A program made the position numbers and the translations under genes. Below are positions 25,580-33,245 of a stretch of 64,000 nt of DNA, in pieces. The DNA is from Halococcus salsus (GTDB lineage Archaea > Halobacteriota > Halobacteria > Halobacteriales > Halococcaceae). The stretch's first letter is position 1, and every line of letters starts with the position of its first letter. The notes under the pieces were generated by a model. It was not told where the DNA came from and searched no databases. It saw nothing but the letters and a program-made list of their open reading frames with translations. The DNA is taken from assembly GCF_009900715.1 (NCBI RefSeq), contig NZ_JAAAJC010000003.1:1-64000 (forward strand). Reading direction: 5' to 3'.

Positions 25580-25996
25580 ATGGACCGTCGTGCGTTTCTG
25601 GCTGCGAGCACGGGCGTCGCCGTCGGCCTCGCGGGCTGCCTCGGGGCCGCGGAGGGGGGATCCGACTACGACATCGGGATGGCCGCGAGCGCGTTCCTCC
25701 CGGAGGACGACTTCGAGCCGCGCGTCGGCGAGCCCGTGGTCTGGCGTAACACCGGCGCACGCGCGCACACCGTGACCGCCTACGGGTCGGGGATCCCCGA
25801 CGGGGCGGATTTCTTCGCCTCCGGCGGGTTCGAGACCACGGCTGCGGCCCGCGAGGCGTGGAACCAGAACGGCGGTGGGGCTATCCACGGCGGCGAGGTG
25901 TACGAACACACCTTCGAGGTTCCAGGTACCTACAACTACTTCTGCATTCCACACGAGCCAGGGGGAATGGTCGGCTCGTTCGACGTCGTCGAGTAA
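25580..25996 (+). CDS. Halocyanin-like blue copper lipoprotein
   Basis: 138-aa type I copper protein. A twin-arginine motif (DRRAFLAAS) and lipobox (LAGC) predict Tat export and lipid anchoring outside the membrane. The cupredoxin domain shows the four copper ligands: His in ARAHTVT, Cys in YNYFC, His in IPHEPG and Met in GGMVGSF. Halocyanins are small mobile electron carriers of haloarchaeal respiratory chains. ATG 25580 gives a normal signal sequence; a longer in-frame ATG at 25502 does not. An insertion between the first His and the Cys (GGFETTAAAREAWNQNGG) is longer than in minimal halocyanins. Confidence 0.85.
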   Translation: MDRRAFLAASTGVAVGLAGCLGAAEGGSDYDIGMAASAFLPEDDFEPRVGEPVVWRNTGARAHTVTAYGSGIPDGADFFASGGFETTAAAREAWNQNGGGAIHGGEVYEHTFEVPGTYNYFCIPHEPGGMVGSFDVVE

Positions 25997-26018
25997 AAGT
26001 AGTCTCTCGTGGGTGAGA

Positions 26019-26654
26019 TTAAACCTCGACGTCGGATTCGTCGACGTCGACCGCGGTCTCTTCCTCTTCGGCGATCTCCTCGGGGTGGGCATCGAGGGCG
26101 AGCTTCGCGATCTCGACCCGGCGGAGCGGGTAGATGGTGCGTGCCTCGCCGTAGATCGCGCTCGACAGCCGGCCCTGGGTCACGCTGTCGACGAGCTCCT
26201 GGAAGCTCCGGTCGCGCGCGGCCTCACGGACGAGTTCGACCATTCGGGCGCGGATGGCCTTCTCCTGGCTGTCGTTGGCCTTCTGGGTGGTGAACGCCAC
26301 CGGCTGGATGCGAACCCGGTAGTTGTCGTTGGTTCGCACCGTGAGGTAGGCGTCGACCTTCGAGGCCCCGCGCCGCACGAGGCTGTTGAGGTAGTCCCGC
26401 GTGAGTTCGTGTTTCTCGAACTGGGTGTAGGCCGTGTCGCTCCCGACGTCGTTGATCCGGAAGGTGAGTTTGACGTTGTTGGCCCCGGCGTCGTCCGTGA
26501 GGTCGCCGAGGGTCGCTTCGATGGTGCGTTCGAGCACCGCGTTCGGTTCGTTCGCGGGGGTCGTACCGAGTTCGGCCCGGTCGAATGACTCGGGCGCGAC
26601 CACGGTGTACCACCGCTTCTGTCGCTGCTGTCGTGAAACTGATCGTTCGCTCAT
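26019..26654 (-). CDS. rps3ae: 30S ribosomal protein S3Ae (eS1)
   Basis: 211-aa small-subunit ribosomal protein of the archaeal/eukaryal S3Ae (eS1) family. Recognisable features are the basic start SRQQRQKRWYTVVAPESF, NNVKLTFRINDVGSDTAYTQ and the C-terminal YPLRRVEIAKLALDAHP followed by an acidic tail. Its ATG (26654) overlaps the stop of pcc1 (ATGA), so it is the last gene of the conserved rps15-recJ-like-pcc1-rps3ae operon found in haloarchaea. The acidic C-terminus is usual for this class. Confidence 0.93.
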   Translation of the reverse strand: MSERSVSRQQRQKRWYTVVAPESFDRAELGTTPANEPNAVLERTIEATLGDLTDDAGANNVKLTFRINDVGSDTAYTQFEKHELTRDYLNSLVRRGASKVDAYLTVRTNDNYRVRIQPVAFTTQKANDSQEKAIRARMVELVREAARDRSFQELVDSVTQGRLSSAIYGEARTIYPLRRVEIAKLALDAHPEEIAEEEETAVDVDESDVEV

Positions 26655-26899
26655 GAGTGTGTCTGGTTCGTGTCGTTCGTTCCGTCCTGTGCTGCCTGCA
26701 CGACCCGTTCGGCGACCGAGAGGTTCACCGCGTAGTCGTCGAGCGTCGCGCGAAGCCCGCCGACCGTCTCGCGTTCGAGGGTCGTCACCACGTCGTCGCC
26801 ATCGACCCCGGTGTGCATCTCCGGGGTGTTGTCCGGGACGAGCGCCGCCGCGACGGTCTCGGGCGCGACCGACCGCGTCCGGACGCGGGCGCGCTTCAC
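26651..26899 (-). CDS. pcc1: KEOPS complex subunit Pcc1
   Basis: 82-aa Pcc1 homologue, the dimerisation subunit of the KEOPS complex that makes the universal t6A37 modification on ANN-decoding tRNAs. Typical features are the small alpha/beta fold with SVAPETVAAALVPDN and a central GLRATLDDYAVNLSVAERVV, matching the family's conserved LRA-x2-NS-like region. The start codon (26899) overlaps the end of the recJ-like gene and the stop overlaps rps3ae, giving tight translational coupling. No other KEOPS gene is in the window. Confidence 0.85.
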   Translation of the reverse strand: MKRARVRTRSVAPETVAAALVPDNTPEMHTGVDGDDVVTTLERETVGGLRATLDDYAVNLSVAERVVQAAQDGTNDTNQTHS

Positions 26900-28029
26900 G
26901 CGACCGCCTCCCGGAACGCGGTGACGAAGCCGTCCGCGTCCGAAAACCGCGCCCAGCCGCGACGGTCGTCGCCCGCACCGTCGCCGCCCGCCGCGGTGGC
27001 CGCCTCGGCCATCCGATCGCCGAGGTCCGCGTCGTCGTGGGCCACCCCCGCCGCGCGTCCGTCGTCGACGACCACCGCGATCGACTCCGGCGACCGGAAG
27101 TCACACAGGAGTCGGGCGGCGGTCGGGAGCGACGCGCCGGCGTCGGTTCGGGCGACGAAGACGTTGCGGTGGCGTTCGGTCGTCGCCTCCCGCAGCGCGC
27201 GGTGGGCGCGGTCGGCGTGGCTCCGCCACGCGTCGAGCGCCGTCTCGCGGACGTCGTGGCCGAGCGCGAGCGCGAGCGCGATACCGGGGCGCTCGTGGGC
27301 GACCGCACAGAGGACGTCCGCGAGGCCCCCGACCGTCTCGAACCGTCCGCTCACCGTGGTCGCCTCCCGTCCGCGCTCGGTGACCACGTAGGGGTTGAGC
27401 GCACAGCCGAGGGCCGACGCACCGCGCGGCGTCGCGTCGGCACACGTCGACAGCGCGACCATCGAAGCCGTCCGTCGACCATCGTCGTCGCAGCCGGCGA
27501 GCGCCGTCGCCGTCGCGTCGGGGTCGCCCGAGAAGTCGGTGTGGACGAGCGTGCTGTGTGCGAGCCCGTCGTCGAGGTCGGCCACCGGAACCGCGACGCC
27601 GGGTCGTCGTTCGACCAGGTCGCGCTCGGTGGCCGTCTCGAAGGCATCGCTCCCGTCGAGGTCGCCCGTCTCGTCGCCGACCACGAACCGCCCCGCGAGC
27701 GCGAGCAGCGGGTCGGGGTCGGCCTCGAGCGCGCGTGCCGCCGCGAAGGCGGTCTCGCTCGCCGGTCGCTCGCTCGCGTCGAGCGAGCAGTCGGCGGATC
27801 CCTCGATACCGATCCGGATCGTCGTCGTGTCGTCGGCCGTCTCCACCCCGGGGCGCTCGGCGTGGACGCTCGCCTGGAACGGCACGCCACGCTGGGCGAG
27901 CGCGTTCGCGAGCAGTCCGGCGGCCGCGAGCGCGTCCGCGTCGGCGGCCACGAGGAGTCGGGCGAACCCGGCCTCGCGGAGCGTCGACGCGACGCCCTCG
28001 GCCCCGGTGGAACGACCGGCGACGGCCAT
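26896..28029 (-). CDS. RecJ/DHH-like protein of the rps15 operon, active site degenerate
   Basis: 377-aa cytosolic protein resembling the halobacterial RecJ-like exonuclease group. The opening LLVAADADALAAAGLLA aligns with DHH motif I (usually DxDG), but the key glycine is replaced. The DHH triad itself is not evident, only DDDGRRTASMVALS. A DHHA1-like C-terminus is possible (SPESIAVVVDDGRAAGV). It may therefore be a structural or nucleotide-binding paralogue rather than an active nuclease. Its position between rps15 and pcc1 is conserved in haloarchaea. It begins 1 bp after rps15 and overlaps pcc1 by four bases. Confidence 0.75.
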   Translation of the reverse strand: MAVAGRSTGAEGVASTLREAGFARLLVAADADALAAAGLLANALAQRGVPFQASVHAERPGVETADDTTTIRIGIEGSADCSLDASERPASETAFAAARALEADPDPLLALAGRFVVGDETGDLDGSDAFETATERDLVERRPGVAVPVADLDDGLAHSTLVHTDFSGDPDATATALAGCDDDGRRTASMVALSTCADATPRGASALGCALNPYVVTERGREATTVSGRFETVGGLADVLCAVAHERPGIALALALGHDVRETALDAWRSHADRAHRALREATTERHRNVFVARTDAGASLPTAARLLCDFRSPESIAVVVDDGRAAGVAHDDADLGDRMAEAATAAGGDGAGDDRRGWARFSDADGFVTAFREAVA

Positions 28030-28030
28030 C

Positions 28031-28492
28031 TCAGACGAGGTCCCGTGCGTTCTGGTAGGTGTACTTGAAGTTCTCGTCGAGCGCGTCGCCGCGGTAGTAG
28101 TCGACGAGCCGGCGCACCTTCGCCTCGGTGTTCTGGAGGGCGCGTTTGTTCTGGGCGTCGTTCGGGTTCGCGGCCATGTGCTCGCGAAGCCGGACGGCCC
28201 GCTCCATCAGGTTCCGGAGGTCCTCCGGCAGCGTCGGTTCGGCGTCGTTGTCGGCGAGGATCTCGGTGATCTTCTTGTCGGTCGCGAGTTGGACGTTCGG
28301 GATCGCGGTGCCCTGGACGCCCTCGTCGCGGAGCTTGAGCCCGATCTCGCTCGGGCTGTGGCCCTGTTCTGCCAGTTCGACGACGCGGCTCTCGACCGCG
28401 TCCGCGTCGACGTCGCTCCACTCCGGTGGTTCGTCTGCCACGGGCTTGTCGGAATCCGACGAGCCGCGGCGTCGTGTATGCATCCGTGCCAT
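28031..28492 (-). CDS. rps15: 30S ribosomal protein S15
   Basis: 153-aa archaeal-type S15 (uS15). The N-terminal extension MARMHTRRRGSSDSDKP is the archaeal/eukaryal S13-like form. It is followed by VVELAEQGHSPSEIGLKLRD, TLPEDLRNLMERAVRLREH and the C-terminal NTEAKVRRLVDYYRGDALD. It binds 16S rRNA early in small-subunit assembly. First gene of the rps15 operon; the region 28493-28676 upstream holds its promoter and lies back-to-back with tRNA-Ala. Confidence 0.95.
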   Translation of the reverse strand: MARMHTRRRGSSDSDKPVADEPPEWSDVDADAVESRVVELAEQGHSPSEIGLKLRDEGVQGTAIPNVQLATDKKITEILADNDAEPTLPEDLRNLMERAVRLREHMAANPNDAQNKRALQNTEAKVRRLVDYYRGDALDENFKYTYQNARDLV

Positions 28493-28676
28493 TGTTGAGG
28501 ATAGGAATCACACGAATCGCTACCGAACACTACCACGATCTCGGAGTCCACCGCCGGACGAGTCGGATTCGTGGCCGTGCTGTTCCCATCGATGGGAGCC
28601 GTGCGCGGGGTTAAACCGTTTCGACTTCGGGAGGGTTCGATGGGTTTAACCGGGGGAGCGAACAAGTCGGGAGTGC

Positions 28677-28748
28677 GGGCTCATAGATCAGTGGTAGATC
28701 GTTCCCTTGGCAGGGGAAAGGCCCCGGGTTCAAATCCCGGTGAGTCCA
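28677..28748 (+). tRNA. tRNA-Ala (GGC)
   Basis: 72-nt cloverleaf. The acceptor GGGCTCA pairs with TGAGTCC (one G-U), D arm GATC...GATC, anticodon arm TTCCC-TTGGCAG-GGGAA with anticodon GGC, and T arm CCGGG-TTCAAAT-CCCGG. Discriminator A at 28748; CCA is not encoded. Immediately downstream lies an AT-rich region and a foreign-looking nuclease gene. Confidence 0.93.
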
Positions 28749-28964
28749 CTCCTGTTGCGCTCGGAGAATAATCGGGAGAAAGCGGGGGCTCTTCGCAACG
28801 CCGTTCGCCGAGAAACGAGCGAGTTGACTCTATTTTGCGACATCGCTTTTCGCCGCTGATTTGTGGTGATGGCGAAATCACAGTTTCATTGCTCTGTAAT
28901 ATGCCGGTATACGGATCCATATGACTAAGATTGATGTAGTATCGGTAAGTCGAAACAGGGTAGA

Positions 28965-30125
28965 ATGAATCGAGAGGCGGTTCGTGACTATATCCAGCAG
29001 TCCGAGTCTATCTTTGAGGCCTCTCCGCAAATGGATGAGGCAAACACGAAAGCAGCGGTGCTCCGTGATTTTCTCGATTTGCTTGACTGGCAGATACCAA
29101 CGAATACACAACTAGAGTATCCAGTTGAGGCGTTCGGACAAACCTACAAAGTGGACTATGCACTTCTTCTGGAGGGAACGCCATTCGCATTCGTCGAGGC
29201 CAAAGGCGCAGATACCGCTCTCACTACGAAACATGCAGAACAGCTCAAGTCATACATGACAAATAAAAATGTTAACTATGGCATTCTCACGAACGGGAAA
29301 CAGTACCGTCTCTTTCAACGGCGTTTAGATTCGGACAATGTGAGCGTGGAGATGATCGGCGATGTAGCGCTGCAGGATCTCGAAAAGAGGTTTGCGTCTT
29401 TGAACGCGTACACGGAAAGTGCGATAGAATCCGGACAATCAAAGAAGATCCTCAACCGAATAAACGAGCTACGTGAAGCCAAAACGATTCTTCAGAGAGA
29501 GAAGGACGAGATCTCGACCGAGTTAACGAATCTCCTAACGGAACGAACTGCGGATACGATCTCTTCACTCGCGGAACCACAGTTCAAGCAGACGATCGAT
29601 AAGCTAGTTGATGAGATAGAAAGCGAAATCAATTCGGATAGCACGAAGACGGAATCTCGGCTTCAAGATGACGAAGAGACAACTATTGAGCCACAGAAGA
29701 ACCACGTCGCAGGGGCCATTGCACGAGCGGAAATTGACGGGAACGGCGATGCGAGGGTCGCCGTGTTCCCAACTCAGAAGTCCGGTCTGGTGTTTCTAGT
29801 AGAAAACAACGCTTGGGGATTCGTCAAAATCGGGAGTGAATTCGACTATGTGGCAATGTATGTTACCAGTGGCGAGAGCGAAGTGCGATATTTCGCCAGA
29901 GTTAGGGATATAGTCGCACCGGACGAGGCCGATTTAGTACGTCCGGCAGAGGAGTATGTCGACAGAGCGAAGATAGGTGAAGGAAAGAAGGTGGTGAGAT
30001 TCGAGCCGGGTAGTCTCTACGAACTAGAGGACCCGGTTCCATACAAGACGAAATATCCGCAGTCACTGCAGTACACGACACTTAATGCTCTTCGGAATGC
30101 GGACACGACGGACGACATGCTGTAG
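28965..30125 (+). CDS. Solitary HsdR_N-type PD-(D/E)xK nuclease-like protein
   Basis: 386-aa protein. The first 110 residues match the type I restriction HsdR N-terminal fold: VDYALLLEGTPFAFVEAKGA supplies D64 and E78-x-K80 of a PD-(D/E)xK site, and QLKSYMTNKNVNYGILTNG follows as in HsdR_N proteins. A coiled coil spans about residues 160-195, and an uncharacterised C-terminal beta-rich domain (residues 250-386) follows. No helicase, HsdM or HsdS is nearby. DNA is markedly AT-rich and lysine-rich against its neighbours and lies between two tRNA genes, indicating transfer. Function may be defence or a nuclease of a decayed element; catalysis is inferred. Confidence 0.75.
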   Translation: MNREAVRDYIQQSESIFEASPQMDEANTKAAVLRDFLDLLDWQIPTNTQLEYPVEAFGQTYKVDYALLLEGTPFAFVEAKGADTALTTKHAEQLKSYMTNKNVNYGILTNGKQYRLFQRRLDSDNVSVEMIGDVALQDLEKRFASLNAYTESAIESGQSKKILNRINELREAKTILQREKDEISTELTNLLTERTADTISSLAEPQFKQTIDKLVDEIESEINSDSTKTESRLQDDEETTIEPQKNHVAGAIARAEIDGNGDARVAVFPTQKSGLVFLVENNAWGFVKIGSEFDYVAMYVTSGESEVRYFARVRDIVAPDEADLVRPAEEYVDRAKIGEGKKVVRFEPGSLYELEDPVPYKTKYPQSLQYTTLNALRNADTTDDML

Positions 30126-30201
30126 GTTCGCTCTAATGACCTACCGCTGTAACAACTAAAAGAGCAATTCTACGTCTAACTTGTTTCGGCCGCAGGGAAA
30201 A

Positions 30202-30275
30202 TGCCGCCTCCCGGATTTGAACCGGGGACAGCTCGATCTTCAGTCGAGTGCTCTCCCAGTCTGAGCTAAGGCGGC
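30202..30275 (-). tRNA. tRNA-Phe (GAA)
   Basis: 74-nt cloverleaf on the minus strand: acceptor GCCGCCT/AGGCGGC, D arm GCTC...GAGC, anticodon arm CTCGA-CTGAAGA-TCGAG with anticodon GAA, T arm CCCGG-TTCAAAT-CCGGG, discriminator A. CCA is not encoded. It faces the AT-rich nuclease gene tail to tail, 76 bp away. Confidence 0.94.
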
Positions 30276-30433
30276 CCGCTCGGACCGAGGCCGACCGACG
30301 GAAAAAGGATTTCGAAAGCCCGCGCCGCCGGGTCGGGTCGTCGTCGAGGCTCCAGCGGGACGACGGGGCCGGGAAATCCACGTTTCCGGCTGGGTAACGC
30401 GGGTTTTTCCGCTTCGGACCCCCAGAAGCCCAC

Positions 30434-30523
30434 ATGACGACCGAGCAGCTCATTGGGATCCTCGCACTGATCGCGCTCCTCGTCTTCACCCTGACGTTCG
30501 TCGTCATCGCCCTCGCGAGCTAA
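30434..30523 (+). CDS. 29-aa single-TM small protein
   Basis: ATG 30434 to TAA 30523 encodes 29 residues beginning MTTEQLIGILALIALLVF; almost the whole product is one hydrophobic helix with an acidic N-terminus. GC at third positions is native-like, and the frame stands alone between tRNA-Phe and the MaoC gene with no better coding alternative. Similar tiny membrane proteins are often missed. Function unknown; could be a chance hydrophobic frame. Confidence 0.45.
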   Translation: MTTEQLIGILALIALLVFTLTFVVIALAS

Positions 30524-30607
30524 CGCGCTCGTCGGGTTCCGGTTCGCGGGCGGGACCACGACTGCCGTTCGACCCGTCGGCAGCGGGGACGGTATCGGCG
30601 GTCGGGG

Positions 30608-31231
30608 TTACTGACGAGCGGTGGTCGGGAGGTCGTCTATCAGGACCACGGCTTCGCCGGCGATGATCACCTCGTCGTCCTCGTTGTGGAGCGTCGTCTC
30701 GACCCGGTAGCGGTCGCCCCCGAGGGCCTCGATGACCTCGCAGTTCCCGGTGACGGTCTCGCCGATCCGAACCGGGTGGCGGAACTCGAGCTCTTGGGAG
30801 AGATAGATCGTCAACCCGGGCAGGCGCGCGAGCGCGGCGCTGATGAGGCCCGAGAGAAGCGTTCCGTGGGCGATCCGGCCCTCGAAACGGGTGTCCTCGG
30901 CGAACCCCTCGTCGAGGTGGAGCCGGTTCGTATCGCCGCTGATCCGGGCGAACGCCCGGACCTCCTCGTCCGCGATCCGCTTCGTGAACCGAACCCAGTC
31001 GCCGACCGCGAGGTCGGCGGCCGAGTCGACCGACCGCTCGACCTCCCAGTCGGGTTCCCGATAGGCCACTTCGGGGACCGCCGGGTCGAGCCGTGGCGCG
31101 GTCGCCGTGCTCCGCTCGAACGCGCCGATGGCCGCACGGTTGGCTTCGAGCGTGGAGGTGAACAGGTCGGACCAGAGGCGAAACCACGCGTCGCTGACGG
31201 CGGGGAAGTTGGTACCCGATGCGGAGCCCAT
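30608..31231 (-). CDS. MaoC-family (R)-specific enoyl-CoA hydratase-like protein
   Basis: 207-aa hot-dog-fold protein. The hydratase-2 motif is present: ARISGDTNRLHLDEGFAED ... GRIAHGTLLSG, containing the catalytic Asp and His of the (R)-specific enoyl-CoA hydratase group. An N-terminal about 75-residue helical extension (SDAWFRLWSDLFTSTLEANR) resembles the leader on halobacterial PhaJ-like proteins associated with polyhydroxyalkanoate granules. It would hydrate trans-2-enoyl-CoA to (R)-3-hydroxyacyl-CoA. PHA synthase genes are not in view, so PHA involvement is only suggested. Confidence 0.8.
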   Translation of the reverse strand: MGSASGTNFPAVSDAWFRLWSDLFTSTLEANRAAIGAFERSTATAPRLDPAVPEVAYREPDWEVERSVDSAADLAVGDWVRFTKRIADEEVRAFARISGDTNRLHLDEGFAEDTRFEGRIAHGTLLSGLISAALARLPGLTIYLSQELEFRHPVRIGETVTGNCEVIEALGGDRYRVETTLHNEDDEVIIAGEAVVLIDDLPTTARQ

Positions 31232-31301
31232 GATACACGAGGTAGGGTCGGTGAGGAGATAGCCCTTGCCACGAATCCGGGTGCAGCGGCGTCGTGACGA
31301 C

Positions 31302-31826
31302 TCAGACCGGGTCTTCGTCGGTGTCCCAGTCGTGGACCGTCGGTCCGTCCTCGTCGGCGAGTTCGTCGAGGCAGTCGTGGATCGTGTGCGTCAGTACGTC
31401 GTTCGACCACGGGGCGACACACCGGAGCTCGCCGTCCTCGCGGGTTGCGAGACACATGAGCGGGAATCCGATCACCCGCTGGCAGTCGTCGTCGGCGATC
31501 GATCTGCACTCGCGCTCTTCGAACGCCGACGGAAACCGGAGGTCGTTCGCCGACGCCCAGCGCGTGAACTCCTCGACCGTTTCGAGGATGGTTCGGCCGG
31601 GTTCGGTGCCGGCGAACGCCGACCCTGGGGCGATACCCCCGCCCCAGACGGTGACGGTCGAGGCGGCGATGCGTCCCGCTCGCTGGAGTCCCTCGATCCG
31701 GTCGACCACTCCCTCTTGCTCCGGTCGAGCGCCCGCCGGTGCCAACGAACGGACGAACAGCTCGACGGTGTAGTCCCGCCGGTGTTCGTCGGTCGGTGCC
31801 TCGGCCGGTGTTCGTGTCACTGCCAT
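31302..31826 (-). CDS. Conserved-type halobacterial protein, unknown function
   Basis: 174-aa soluble acidic protein. The first third is the most family-like (DYTVELFVRSLAPAGARPEQ, then VVDRIEGLQRAGRIA and VTVWGGG), a pattern I associate with uncharacterised haloarchaeal proteins. The centre carries cysteines in ECRSIADDDCQRVIGFPLMC that might bind metal or form a disulfide. The C-terminus is acidic. No catalytic motif. Monocistronic between the MaoC gene and the divergent aldolase. Confidence 0.65.
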   Translation of the reverse strand: MAVTRTPAEAPTDEHRRDYTVELFVRSLAPAGARPEQEGVVDRIEGLQRAGRIAASTVTVWGGGIAPGSAFAGTEPGRTILETVEEFTRWASANDLRFPSAFEERECRSIADDDCQRVIGFPLMCLATREDGELRCVAPWSNDVLTHTIHDCLDELADEDGPTVHDWDTDEDPV

Positions 31827-32014
31827 CGTGTGTCACCTCGTGTCCTCGCTCGACACGTCCCTCCGTAGGCGGCTGACGGGATTGTAGTTATCGGCCGTTC
31901 GGCCGTGTCGGTGAACGGACAGCGAGGAGCCGGAACGACGACCGGGGTCAGCGGACGGCGGAGGCATCGTCACGGGCGGTATCGTTATGCGGGTCGCCCC
32001 GCGCGTTTCGAACG

Positions 32015-32929
32015 ATGACCACGACCGCTCCCGACCGGTTCGGCGGCGCGCTGTGTCCGACTATCACCCCGTTCGCCGAGGGCGAGGTGAGCACCGCCGG
32101 CCTCGAAACCCTCATCGAGCACGTGATTGAGGGCGGCATCGACGGGCTGGTTCCGTGCGGGACGACCGGCGAGTTCGCCAGCCTCTCCGCGGCGGAGTAC
32201 CGGACCGTGATCGAGACGACGGTCGACGTCGCCGACGGACGGGTTCCCGTGATGGCGGGGACGGCGGGGACGAGCGTCGCCGGGACGGTCGAGAACGTCG
32301 CGTTCGCCGCGGAGGCGGGGGCGGACGCGGCGCTGATCACGCTGCCGTACTTCCACACCGCGAACGACGAGGCGGGCAACGAGGCCTTCCTCACCGCCGT
32401 CGCCGACGAAGCCGCTCTCCCCTGTTACCTCTACAACATCCCGTCGTGTACGGGCGCGCCGATCGCCCCCGAGACCGTCTCAACGGTCGCGGACCACGAT
32501 TCGATAGTGGGACTGAAGGATTCGGGCGGCGACTTCACCTACTTCCAGGACGTCGTCGAGCGGACGCCGGGGGATTTCCAGGTCTATCCGGGCTCCGACA
32601 GCCTCCTCGCGTGGGGGCTGCTCGCGGGCGCTGCCGGCGGGGTCTGTGCGCTCTCGAACGTCGTCCCCGAGGCGTTCGCGGCGCTCGTCGCCGCCGTCGA
32701 GCGCGGCGACGTCGAGACGGCGACCGACCTCCAGACGGGGATCACCTCGTTGTTTCAGGCCTGTGTCGCCCACGGGTTCGCCCCAACGGCGAAGGCCGGT
32801 CTCGTCGTTCGAGGGGTGCTCCCCGAGGCGACCCTCCGACCGCCGCTCGTCGAACTCGACGCGGACGCACGCGAGGCCGTCGAGACCGCGGTCGACGACG
32901 TTCTCGCGACCGTCGAAGCGAGCACCTGA
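32015..32929 (+). CDS. DHDPS/NAL-family class I aldolase (possible KDG aldolase)
   Basis: 304-aa TIM-barrel lyase of the dihydrodipicolinate synthase/N-acetylneuraminate lyase superfamily. Marks are the GTTGE carboxylate-binding loop (residues 49-53), Tyr140 in YLYNIPS and the Schiff-base Lys168 in VGLKDSGGD. Haloarchaeal members include 2-keto-3-deoxygluconate aldolases of the semiphosphorylative Entner-Doudoroff pathway as well as DapA, and the sequence does not separate these. No lysine pathway genes adjoin it, which mildly favours a sugar-acid aldolase. A TATA-like GTTATG stretch lies about 27 bp before the ATG. Confidence 0.82.
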   Translation: MTTTAPDRFGGALCPTITPFAEGEVSTAGLETLIEHVIEGGIDGLVPCGTTGEFASLSAAEYRTVIETTVDVADGRVPVMAGTAGTSVAGTVENVAFAAEAGADAALITLPYFHTANDEAGNEAFLTAVADEAALPCYLYNIPSCTGAPIAPETVSTVADHDSIVGLKDSGGDFTYFQDVVERTPGDFQVYPGSDSLLAWGLLAGAAGGVCALSNVVPEAFAALVAAVERGDVETATDLQTGITSLFQACVAHGFAPTAKAGLVVRGVLPEATLRPPLVELDADAREAVETAVDDVLATVEAST

Positions 32930-33152
32930 GCGAGTTTCCGAGCGTTCCCGCAGTCACGATCGTACTTCGAATTCCGTGTCGGACGGTCCTGTGTGACCGA
33001 ATCCCAACGCTTCGGGGACGCGTATCGACCCACAGTCACGTCTCGAACCGTTCGGCGCGGGTAGTCCGTCGAACGGACGGGCCAACCGACCCGAACGGCC
33101 CGTAGCTGCAAGCAGTCCCCTTTCCCCCATCGGGGGCGGAGGGAGTGAGACG

Positions 33153-33245
33153 ATGACCGGTGTCACACCCGAGACGAAGGCGCTCGCGGTCGACGAAGCC
33201 GTGGGACTGAAGCCGGTCGGTCGGGGAGCGATGTCGTCGCCATGA
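33153..33245 (+). CDS. Putative 30-aa leader ORF coupled to the next gene
   Basis: ATG 33153 opens a 30-codon frame (MTGVTPETKALAVDEAVGLK and so on) whose stop TGA (33243-33245) overlaps the ATG of the following membrane protein as ATGA. A purine-rich GGAGGGAG lies about 10 bp upstream. The exact ATGA junction is what one expects of a translated, coupled gene, but the product resembles nothing known and could be chance. Confidence 0.35.
   Translation: MTGVTPETKALAVDEAVGLKPVGRGAMSSP

Noticed and set aside
26896-28029. Calling the rps15-operon DHH-like protein an active RecJ nuclease
   Set aside because: The DxDG and DHH motifs are not intact, so activity is not claimed.
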